DNA from: Candidatus Sumerlaeia bacterium
GTDB taxonomy: Bacteria > Sumerlaeota > Sumerlaeia > JADFCW01
Reading direction: 5' to 3'
NCBI GenBank assembly: GCA_026415575.1
Contig: JAOAGV010000003.1
Coordinates: 1 to 64,000, forward strand
DNA length: 64,000 bases
In this document: piece after piece, positions 42,349 to 49,622 of the stretch
Position numbering within the stretch: position 1 is the stretch's first letter
How the letters are laid out: every line of letters starts with the position of its first letter
Program-made: the position numbers and the translations under genes
Notes under the pieces: model-generated
What the model saw: the letters and a program-made list of their open reading frames with translations, nothing else
Database searches by the model: none
Told to the model about the DNA's origin: nothing

Positions 42349-43587
42349 GTGGAAACGACAAGCCCAACCGCTCGCCGACGCATTCTCTTTATCACGCAGG
42401 TGCTGCCCTATCCGCTCAATTCGGGTGCCAAGGTGCGGGCCTATTACATGCTGCGGCATTTGGCTGAACAGCACCGCGTGACGCTCTGTTCTCTGGTGCG
42501 GAAGACCGACGGCGCGGAGGCCGTCGAACATCTGAAGTCTTTTTGCGAGTCGGTTCATCTCGCGAGGGTCCGTCGGTCGCCGCTGCAGGACATTTGGGCG
42601 TTGGGAATCAGTCTGGCTTCGCAGATTCCGGTGCTGATTGCGCGCGAGCGCTCGGCGGAATTTGGCCGCATCGTCCGGCGTGCGATCACCACGTTTCACC
42701 CCGACGCCATTCACGTGGACCAGATCAAGGCCGCGCCACATGTCGAAGACCATCGCACCATTCCGCGCCTGATAGACATGCACAATGTGTATGACGGAAT
42801 GCTCGAAGGCCTTGCCCGCCTGACGCGCTCGCCGCTTCGCCGCCGGTTGCTTCAGCGCGAAGCGCGCCTGATGCGCCGCTACGAAACGCGCATCTGCACG
42901 GAGTTCGACGAGGTGCTGGCCGTGACCGACTTGAACGCCCGACGCCTGCAGGCCATGACGGCGCGCAAAAACCCCGTCATGTCTATTCCGATTTGCGTGG
43001 ACCCGTCGGCGGTTGCCGTGGTCGAGCCGCAGTCCGATATGCGCGAACTGCTTCTTCTCGGCCCGCTGGCGTATCCGCCGAATGCCGATGCCGCGCTGTG
43101 GATGATCCGCGAAATCCTGCCACTGATCCGGCGCGAGCGCCCCGACATCCGCATTCGGATTGTCGGCGAGCGGCCCGGCCGGCGGCTGCGGCGCGCGGCT
43201 TCCGCCGACCCGGCGGTCTCGCTCATGGGCTATGTAGATGACATGTCGCCGTTCTGGCCGCGGACGGCGGCGCTGGCCGTCCCGTTGCGCGCCGGCAGCG
43301 GCATGCGCGTGAAAATTCTCGATGCGATGGCGCGCGGCGTGCCTGTGATTTCAACCCCTCTGGGTGCCGAAGGCATCGAGGCGCGAAACGGCGACGAGAT
43401 TCTTCTGGCCGACCATCCTCCGGGTTTTGCACGAGCGATTGCTCGGCTGTTGGATGACGTTGACCTGCGGCGATCACTTTCGCAAAATGCGCGCCGCCTC
43501 GTGGAAGAACAATATGACTGGCGCAAGCGCTACCGCGACGCCGACGCGGTGTATGCGCGACTGCTTTCTCACGTCAACCGCACATAG
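42349..43587 (+). CDS. Glycosyltransferase family 4-like
   Basis: The 412-residue GT-B enzyme starts with a GTG and shows ILFITQVLPYPLNSGAKVRA, VLAVTDLNARRLQ, LLLGPLAYPPNADAALW and the donor site VPLRAGSGMRVKILDAMARG plus GVPVISTPLGAEGI. This fits the sugar transferase subfamily associated with exopolysaccharide systems. It closes the cluster that begins at 33475 and follows paralogue 4 by only 3 bp. Confidence 0.88.
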   Translation: METTSPTARRRILFITQVLPYPLNSGAKVRAYYMLRHLAEQHRVTLCSLVRKTDGAEAVEHLKSFCESVHLARVRRSPLQDIWALGISLASQIPVLIARERSAEFGRIVRRAITTFHPDAIHVDQIKAAPHVEDHRTIPRLIDMHNVYDGMLEGLARLTRSPLRRRLLQREARLMRRYETRICTEFDEVLAVTDLNARRLQAMTARKNPVMSIPICVDPSAVAVVEPQSDMRELLLLGPLAYPPNADAALWMIREILPLIRRERPDIRIRIVGERPGRRLRRAASADPAVSLMGYVDDMSPFWPRTAALAVPLRAGSGMRVKILDAMARGVPVISTPLGAEGIEARNGDEILLADHPPGFARAIARLLDDVDLRRSLSQNARRLVEEQYDWRKRYRDADAVYARLLSHVNRT

Positions 43588-43730
43588 AACCTGCAAGGAA
43601 TCGAAATTGAAAATGGGGTCGTGCGGGCAGCCACACAAGCCTCCGCGGAGGGTGGGCATGGAAAAAGTCCTCCGAAAGCGGGAACTCTATCCATCCAAAA
43701 CCGCATTCTACAGAGCATCCCGCAGGGCGC

Positions 43731-45176
43731 CTAAAGATTTTCCTCAAGCGCGGAGGGGATTGTTGCTTTTCTCATGGCCTCACGAATGCGCTGCCGCAGG
43801 TCGTTGACCCACGAATCGGGAAATTCGCCGCCGAGGCGGTAGAACACACTGTTGTTGGTCAGAAGCGGTTCGCTTTCCACCGGGGGATTTCCCATGCGCC
43901 GCACCTTTTCCCATTCCGCGGTAAATGGCATCGGAGAGAACTCTCCGAGCAGCGGCACAGCGCCGAGCGAGAGAACGTAGTCAATGGTTTGCTCGACCTC
44001 GCTGCGCGTTTGTTCGGGCAGGCCGAACAAGACATAGACGCCGACATTGGCCGGCGCGAAGCCCGCCTGCGCAAGGGTCTGCAGCGCCGATTCAAATTGT
44101 GCCAGATCGGCGCAGCGGTTCAGTGCGCGAAGCCGCGTGCGGTCGGCCGTCTCGATGCTGAGCCGCACCGTGCGAAATCCCACTTCTGCCATTGCATGGG
44201 CAACCGGCGGGCGAATGACCGAAAAATCCAGACCGTTGGGCGTGTGGAACCGAAGCGCAGAGGGCAGGCGCGACCGCGCGGCAATTAGGCGCCGGCAAAA
44301 CGGCAGGAAGTGACGGTCGGCGTCGGCCAGCAGGGCGTCGTCGTAAAATGCCACATCGCATTCCGGCCCGTCCCCGCGCTGTTCGAGGATGCGGATCAAC
44401 TCCTCGGCAGCCCGAACGGGATCGCGCTGTCGGAAGCGGCCGAACACTTTCCGCGACGCGCAGTAGGTGCACCGGTGCGGACAGCCGCGCGTAAGCATGA
44501 CCGGCAGGCAGTCGCGCGAGGACAAAAGATCATAAGCCGGCGGCGGCAGGGCGTCCAGATCATCCAAGTCCAGCAAGGGAACCGGCGGGCTCGGGCGAAA
44601 CCGGTCGTTGATCATCTGAAGCAGTGCATTCTCTCCCTCGCCCTCAATGATGAAATCGGCGCCGGATTCCCGCCGCGCGTGATCGGGAAACAATGTTGCA
44701 TAAATGCCGCCCAGTGCAATCGGCGCGCGGGGAAATCGGCGGCGCAGGCGTCGAATCGCCTCGACTGCGCCGGGATACCAATAGGCCATGCGCGATCCGA
44801 CGCAAATCAGGTCCATGTCGTCCAGTGCGTCCAACGCGCGCTCGAAATCTTCGAGGGCAATGCCGTAGCGTTTGAACCGGCGCGGGATTTGCCGCAGCGC
44901 CGGCGGCTTTTCGATTACCTGCGCGGGATATTTGCCGCAGGCAAACCGGCGCGGCTTCCAAGGACGTTCGGCCAGTGACGGATGATGGCGGTCCATGCAG
45001 TCGAGCAGAAAAGGCTCGCAACCGGCGCAGCGGGCTACGGCCGCCAGATAGAGAAGACCGAGCGGTCGCGCCCAGAGATCGAAGGCGGAAAAATCGGTGG
45101 CCCAAGGGTTGACAAAAAGAATTCGGGGCACGCGGCCGGCATGATGGGCAATTGCAGGGCGGGACAGGCAATTCAT
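43731..45176 (-). CDS. B12-binding domain radical SAM protein
   Basis: The 481-residue protein has an N-terminal cobalamin-binding fold (ILFVNPWATDF, IALGGIYATLFPDHA) and a radical SAM domain with the cluster motif CPHRCTYC near residue 225. VRLSIETADRTRLRALNRCA follows within the barrel. Members of this class carry out methylations or ring changes on lipids, hopanoids and antibiotics. The ATG at 45176 is preferred over 45221 because the latter adds residues without similarity. It is convergent with the glycan-like cluster and lies downstream of fmt. Confidence 0.87.
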   Translation of the reverse strand: MNCLSRPAIAHHAGRVPRILFVNPWATDFSAFDLWARPLGLLYLAAVARCAGCEPFLLDCMDRHHPSLAERPWKPRRFACGKYPAQVIEKPPALRQIPRRFKRYGIALEDFERALDALDDMDLICVGSRMAYWYPGAVEAIRRLRRRFPRAPIALGGIYATLFPDHARRESGADFIIEGEGENALLQMINDRFRPSPPVPLLDLDDLDALPPPAYDLLSSRDCLPVMLTRGCPHRCTYCASRKVFGRFRQRDPVRAAEELIRILEQRGDGPECDVAFYDDALLADADRHFLPFCRRLIAARSRLPSALRFHTPNGLDFSVIRPPVAHAMAEVGFRTVRLSIETADRTRLRALNRCADLAQFESALQTLAQAGFAPANVGVYVLFGLPEQTRSEVEQTIDYVLSLGAVPLLGEFSPMPFTAEWEKVRRMGNPPVESEPLLTNNSVFYRLGGEFPDSWVNDLRQRIREAMRKATIPSALEENL

Positions 45177-45184
45177 GATGCAGA

Positions 45185-45211
45185 ATGGACAGGGTGGACA
45201 GAATGAACGAA
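45185..45211. repeat. Period-9 repeat, three units
   Basis: ATGGACAGG, GTGGACAGA and ATGAACGAA lie between fmt and the B12 radical SAM gene, in the same register and style as the tracts at 26539 and 56925. Confidence 0.5.
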
Positions 45212-45263
45212 CACGCGGCACGCCTTCCTGCCGAAGATTCCGCTCCGGAACATCGCGATCGAA

Positions 45264-46232
45264 TCAGGCGGTGGTTTTCTCAAACTGCATCGGCGGGTGC
45301 AGGTGGCCGCCGTTGATGAGGTCCACACCCGTCAGCACCTTGCCGCCCGCCGGTTGCGCGCGCGTGATCACGAGATAGCCGTCGCCGGTGCGGACGACCG
45401 GCCCGCGGCCCGGCCAAATGCCGGCCACCTCGCCCGGTTTATGCTTGGGGTCGGCCAGCTCCGCGGCCTCGCGCGCGATCAACTTGTCTGCATCCATAAG
45501 GCGAAAGACCTTGCCGCCGGCTTTGGAAAAACAGCCGGGCCAAGGATTGAGGCCGTGAATGCGGCAGATGATCTCTTCGCTGGTCATCCGCCAGTCCAGT
45601 TCGCCGTCTGACTTCTTTAGCAGCGGGGCATGGGTGGCCTTGCTGTGATCCTGTGGCGTGGAAATAATTTTTTGCTCGCGTTCGACGGTGTCGAGCACTT
45701 GAAGCAACAAGTCGGCCCCGACGGCGCTCAACATGTTGCCGAGCGAGAGCGCGTCGTCGTCGTCGAGGATTTCGACCTCGCTTTGCGCGACAATGCCGCC
45801 GGTGTCGAGCCCTTCGTCCATGTGCATGATCGTGACGCCGGTCTTTCGCTCGCCGCGGATGATGGCCCACGGCACCGGCGCCGCGCCGCGATACTTCGGC
45901 AGAAGCGAGGCATGGACATTGAGGCAGCCAAGGCGCGGGACGGCAAGCACTTCGGGCGGAAGAATTTTGCCGTAGGCGACCACCACAATCACGTCGGGGT
46001 GGTAGGCAGCAAGCGTCTTGTGAAAATCGGTGCCGCGAATCTTTTCCGGCTGGAGAACGGGAATATTGTGCCGCACCGCCACCAGCTTGACGGGCGGGGG
46101 GTGAATTTGCCGGCCGCGCCCGGATGGCCGGTCGGGCTGGGTGACCACGCAAACCACCTCATGGCGCGATTCGATGAGCCGTTCCAGTGTCGGGACGGCA
46201 AAGTCCGGAGTTCCCATGAAGATAATCCGCAT
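45264..46232 (-). CDS. fmt: Methionyl-tRNA formyltransferase
   Basis: The 322-residue enzyme transfers a formyl group from 10-formyl-THF to initiator Met-tRNA. Family motifs: RIIFMGTPDFAVPTLERLI, CLNVHASLLPKYRGAAPVPW, TIMHMDEGLDTGGI and the C-terminal OB-like part with NPWPGCFSK. The ATG at 46232 has GGAAGGA upstream at proper distance. def is not adjacent. Confidence 0.96.
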   Translation of the reverse strand: MRIIFMGTPDFAVPTLERLIESRHEVVCVVTQPDRPSGRGRQIHPPPVKLVAVRHNIPVLQPEKIRGTDFHKTLAAYHPDVIVVVAYGKILPPEVLAVPRLGCLNVHASLLPKYRGAAPVPWAIIRGERKTGVTIMHMDEGLDTGGIVAQSEVEILDDDDALSLGNMLSAVGADLLLQVLDTVEREQKIISTPQDHSKATHAPLLKKSDGELDWRMTSEEIICRIHGLNPWPGCFSKAGGKVFRLMDADKLIAREAAELADPKHKPGEVAGIWPGRGPVVRTGDGYLVITRAQPAGGKVLTGVDLINGGHLHPPMQFEKTTA

Positions 46233-46349
46233 CGGTTCCTTCCACGGCGCGCGATGAAGTTCACGTCCTGAAAACGAATCTATTCCCGTGGCGGCGGCAA
46301 TGCAACGGGAACTTTCGCGCAAACGGGTATAAGGAAGTTGCGATGGAGT

Positions 46350-46432
46350 GTAGCATGGGCGTCTCGCTCATGACTCTTGCAACAAATCTGTCCAAAATCC
46401 CTTCATTCTTATGGGGGAGATGTCCATGCTAC
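46350..46432. repeat. Dispersed palindromic element
   Basis: GTAGCATGGGCGTCTC at 46350-46365 is matched, with two mismatches, by the complement of the sequence ending at 46432 (GAGATGTCCATGCTAC). The loop is about 50 bp. Elements of this sequence type, giving apparent peptides such as MGEMSML in translation, recur widely between genes in PVC-type and related genomes. No transposase is present. Confidence 0.6.
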
Positions 46433-46505
46433 GGCCGAATCGCGATATTTCGGAAGTCCTTTTTCTGCAAAAACTGCTTGACAAGATGTTGGCGATGCAA
46501 GATTT

Positions 46506-46532
46506 TGTATTCAGAATTGTATTCAAAATACA
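46506..46532. promoter_or_regulatory. Operator-like repeats upstream of gntR
   Basis: TGTATTCA occurs at 46506-46513 and again at 46518-46525. The second copy is part of a palindrome TGTATTCAAAATACA (46518-46532). The GT-N-AC form suits FadR/FCD-type GntR regulators, so autoregulation is likely. It lies about 50 bp upstream of the gntR start. Confidence 0.5.
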
Positions 46533-46581
46533 TTTAATCGCTGAGGATTATTGATCATAAGCTCATAAGGGTCAAACATTC

Positions 46582-47238
46582 ATGCATGAAGAAACCGGCG
46601 ATGTCGTGAATCATGTCGGCTTGAGTCAGCTCGTTTATCAGAAAGTCAAAGCACTTATTCTGAATAACGTGCTGGCTCCCGGTCAGAAAATCACGCAAGA
46701 GGAAGTCGCCCGACGGCTCGGTGTCAGCCGCACCCCCCTGCTCAAGGCTTTGCAGATGCTCGAAAGCGAAATGCTGGTTGAGTCCATTCCGCGTCGGGGC
46801 GTTTTTGTCAAACGCATGGACCTTCGGGAAATCCGCGATGCGTTTGATTGCCGCGAGGCGTTGGAGAGTATCGCCACACGGCTGGCCGCCGAAAAAATCA
46901 CCGATGCCGAGGTGGCTGAGATCCGCTTGCTGTTTGCTCCGTTTCTGGCCGAGCGCGACCGGATTGATCTGAAGCAATACGAGGCGGCCGACCGGCGGTT
47001 TCACGCGCGAATTGTCGAAATCAGCGGCAACCGTATTCTCGCCAATCTTGAAGTGCTGGGCAATATCCAGCTGATTGTCTATCAGCGGGGGCTGATCCGT
47101 CCGCCGTCGGAGACGCTGCCCGAGCATATGGCCATCATCGAGGCTTTGGAGAAGCACGACAGCGAGACGGCGGAACAGTTGATGCGCGCGCATTTCAAAG
47201 CCTCGCGCGACCGGATAGACCAGATGTTGCGCGAATAG
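46582..47238 (+). CDS. GntR-family regulator, FCD (FadR) subfamily
   Basis: The 218-residue DNA-binding protein has an N-terminal winged helix (QKVKALILNNVLAPGQKITQ, VARRLGVSRTPLLKALQML) and an all-helical FCD effector domain with metal-type residues in FHARIVEISGN and PEHMAIIEALEKHDSETAEQ. Members commonly sense sugar acids such as galacturonate or gluconate. The sugar-acid genes at 54574-58038 are the nearest plausible targets, though the exported-protein group lies between. Confidence 0.92.
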   Translation: MHEETGDVVNHVGLSQLVYQKVKALILNNVLAPGQKITQEEVARRLGVSRTPLLKALQMLESEMLVESIPRRGVFVKRMDLREIRDAFDCREALESIATRLAAEKITDAEVAEIRLLFAPFLAERDRIDLKQYEAADRRFHARIVEISGNRILANLEVLGNIQLIVYQRGLIRPPSETLPEHMAIIEALEKHDSETAEQLMRAHFKASRDRIDQMLRE

Positions 47239-47491
47239 GAGGAATCGCAGTTCACAGCACCGGCGTTGGAGTAGAACAAACAGAGTGCTTTCCGTCAGGG
47301 AAATAAACGATTTGGAAAAAAAAAGCAATTTATCCCTTGGAAAAGGTTTGCCCTCTGTCTTTCGCAAGGAGTGAAGCAGAAAAGACAATCTGGATAAAAT
47401 GGGTTGCAATGGAGAAAGTGGTCTGACCCAAATACCCGATGTCAGGAATAGTCAGCCTTGACGCAAAAGATCATTCCAGGGAGGAGAAGTC
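47239..47491. other. Gap between gntR and the LamG protein gene
   Basis: About 250 bp without a supported gene. It is A+T-richer than average around 47270-47400. The ribosome site GGGAGGAG for the next gene lies at its right end. No hairpin with T-run was found by eye. Confidence 0.4.
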
Positions 47492-48538
47492 ATGAAAAGG
47501 CAAGAAGTGTATTTAAAGGCTGTGCTGGTGCTCGCGATGTCGGTTGTGTTGAATTCACTGGCATTGCCACAAGGGCCGGTGGCCCATTGGCCGCTGGATG
47601 GCAACGGCAACGACATCAGCGGGAACAACCTGCACGGCACGCTCAACGGTAATGTGACGCCTACGTCCGACCGTCTGGGGATCAACAACAAGGCGATGCG
47701 GTTTGGTGGCGGGGCCAATGACTATATTACTGTGCCGGACAGTCCGCCGCTGCAAATCACGGGCGCGCTGACGTTGGCCGGCTGGGCGTATCTGACGACG
47801 ACAACGAACAACCCGCGGATTGTGGCCAAGGGCGGGGCCAGTGGACAGCGCTGCTGGGGGCTATGCGTCGAGGGGGCATCGGGCGGCATTGTACGGCCGG
47901 GGAATTTTCAGATCGCCTCGAACTCGACCACCAACCTCAGCTGCCTGACATCCGGCCCTGTTCCGTTGAACCAGTGGTTCCATCTGGCCGGTGTGTTCCG
48001 CCCCGGTGTGGCTATGGAGATTTATCTCAACGGGCGGCTGAGCCGCACATCGGCCACGGTTCGCACTACGCACTTCAACAATACGCTTGGCGTGATGATC
48101 GGCAATCGCGCCGGCGCCACCAATGTGGGCTGGAAGGGCGATTTGGATGATATCCGGGTTTATGATCGTGCATTGAGTGCGGCGGAAATTGCCGCACTGG
48201 CCGTTTATGCCCCGGTCACCACGCCGTCGGCACCCACGCTGACGCGCGCGCAGGCGGGCGACCGACAGGTGTTGCTGGAATGGACTGCCCCTTCGGGCAC
48301 GGTGAACGGCTATCGGGTGTATCGGAGCCAGACCAGCGGCGGGCCCTATACGCTTGCAACCAGTACGACCACGCAGTTGACGGCCACGGTCACGGGGTTG
48401 ACCAACGGCACGACGTATTATTTTGTGGTGCGGGCCTACAACTCGGCGGGCGAAAGCCCCAATTCCAACCAGTTGTCGGCAACGCCGGAATCGGGCGTGA
48501 GCTTGGGTACGCGCCGCTGGGAATTGTATGAACGATAA
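47492..48538 (+). CDS. Exported LamG-FN3 protein with C-terminal RWExY motif
   Basis: The 348-residue protein has a signal peptide (VYLKAVLVLAMSVVLNSLAL). A concanavalin/LamG domain covers about 28-245 (HWPLDGNGNDISGNNLHGTL, ITGALTLAGWAYL, WKGDLDDIRVYDRALS). One fibronectin type III domain follows at about 247-335 (VLLEWTAPSGTVNGYRVYRS). It ends GTRRWELYER, with no transmembrane helix. The same RW(E/Q)xY end occurs on two later exported proteins. Carbohydrate or cell-surface binding is likely. Confidence 0.85.
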   Translation: MKRQEVYLKAVLVLAMSVVLNSLALPQGPVAHWPLDGNGNDISGNNLHGTLNGNVTPTSDRLGINNKAMRFGGGANDYITVPDSPPLQITGALTLAGWAYLTTTTNNPRIVAKGGASGQRCWGLCVEGASGGIVRPGNFQIASNSTTNLSCLTSGPVPLNQWFHLAGVFRPGVAMEIYLNGRLSRTSATVRTTHFNNTLGVMIGNRAGATNVGWKGDLDDIRVYDRALSAAEIAALAVYAPVTTPSAPTLTRAQAGDRQVLLEWTAPSGTVNGYRVYRSQTSGGPYTLATSTTTQLTATVTGLTNGTTYYFVVRAYNSAGESPNSNQLSATPESGVSLGTRRWELYER

Positions 48539-48808
48539 TCAGTTTTGCCACTGAAGGGCGCCGGCGGGTAGCGGCGTCGCGCAGGCGCGCCAAAAAGCTG
48601 TTTTCCATCCGAACCAAATACGTGTTGTTTCGGGGCAGGGGGAAAGGGAGAAAAATGTAGTTCAATCGGCTTGTAATACAAACATACAAGGCATGACGAT
48701 TTTGCTTGACAGCCCGCGGCAGTTTAAGGACGAGTTGCCAATAGAACGAGCGGGACAAGGGGTTTTGGTATTTATCCCCATATTATCATCATAAAAGGAG
48801 AACACAGC
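48539..48808. other. Gap between LamG protein and pseudopilin genes
   Basis: No gene is supported in these 270 bp. An A+T-rich patch with TATTATCATC lies about 30 bp before the pseudopilin start and may include a -10-like box. AAAGGAG is the pseudopilin ribosome site. Confidence 0.4.
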
Positions 48809-49474
48809 ATGAAAACGCACCGGGAACAAGGATTCACCCTGATCGAGCTGCTGATTGTCGTGGCGATCATCGCCATTCTGGCGGCGATCGCCATCCCGAA
48901 CTTTCTGGAGGCGCAGGTGCGCGCCAAGGTTTCGCGCGCCAAGTCGGACATGCGCTCGATCGCCACAGCCCAGGAAGCCTATATGGTGGACTGGAACTCC
49001 TATACGTATAAGGACGCCGGGGACAACATGCAGCAGCCGACCTATATCGAAGGGCTGAAGTTCCTGACCTCGCCGATTGCGTATATTACGTCGCTTCCGC
49101 ATGATTCCTTCGGCGGCTACAAGGACTCGCCCGGCTGGATGAAACCGATGTTCGAGTTTGGCTCCGGATCGGCCACCGAAAAAGTCTCGAGCGGACCGCC
49201 CGACAATCCCAACCGGCTCGGTATGCCCGCCGATACGTTCCTCATCCGGTCGGTTGGCCCCGACGCGGTGGATAACACGAACATCAACTCGTATCCGTGG
49301 CCGCCGACGCGCAGTCCGGAAGGCTTGATGAACCAGACGGGGGTCAACGCGGTGCTGTCGCAACTGTACGACCCGACCAACGGAACGGTCAGCTTTGGCG
49401 ACATTTACCGTGTGGGAGGCGTGAAGCCCGAAGGTCCGCAGTTCGACGTGCTGTTTGCCGCTGCGTCCAAGTAA
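48809..49474 (+). CDS. Type II secretion/type IV pilin-like pseudopilin
   Basis: The 221-residue protein has the class III prepilin signal: short basic leader KTHREQG, cleavage before FTLIELLIVVAIIAILAAIA, with Glu at position 5 of the mature form. The N-terminal helix continues to AKSDMRSIATAQEAYMVDWN. The C-terminal globular region is the GspG-like type frequent in planctomycete-, lentisphaera- and sumerlaea-like genomes (IRSVGPDAVDNT, GDIYRVGGVKP). It stands alone here without assembly genes. It lacks the RW(E/Q)xY tail of its neighbours. Confidence 0.92.
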   Translation: MKTHREQGFTLIELLIVVAIIAILAAIAIPNFLEAQVRAKVSRAKSDMRSIATAQEAYMVDWNSYTYKDAGDNMQQPTYIEGLKFLTSPIAYITSLPHDSFGGYKDSPGWMKPMFEFGSGSATEKVSSGPPDNPNRLGMPADTFLIRSVGPDAVDNTNINSYPWPPTRSPEGLMNQTGVNAVLSQLYDPTNGTVSFGDIYRVGGVKPEGPQFDVLFAAASK

Positions 49475-49622
49475 CCGCGTTTCGTTCGGCTGGACGCGGA
49501 TTCGGCGCATTCTTTATTGGAGAGAGGAGGAACGGACGATTGTTTTTCCTTCTCAGGAATCATGGCAAGCCAAGGAAAGGCTGGTTCCTGAGTCATTTTA
49601 CATCATCCCACGAGGTGCAATC

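Larger units (their letters stand above)
46233..46581. promoter_or_regulatory. Divergent gap with GntR promoter and operator-like repeats
   Basis: This 349-bp gap separates fmt and the GntR gene. The left half has the palindromic element 46350-46432. The right half is A+T-rich and holds TTGACA at 46478-46483 followed about 17 bp later by GATTTT (46501), a possible sigma70-type promoter. TGTATTCA repeats occur at 46506 and 46518. No other gene is seen. Confidence 0.5.

Noticed and set aside
46343-46537. 64-codon plus-strand ORF in the fmt-gntR gap
   Set aside because: It is translated from a dispersed palindromic repeat and A+T-rich promoter DNA, with no homology signal.
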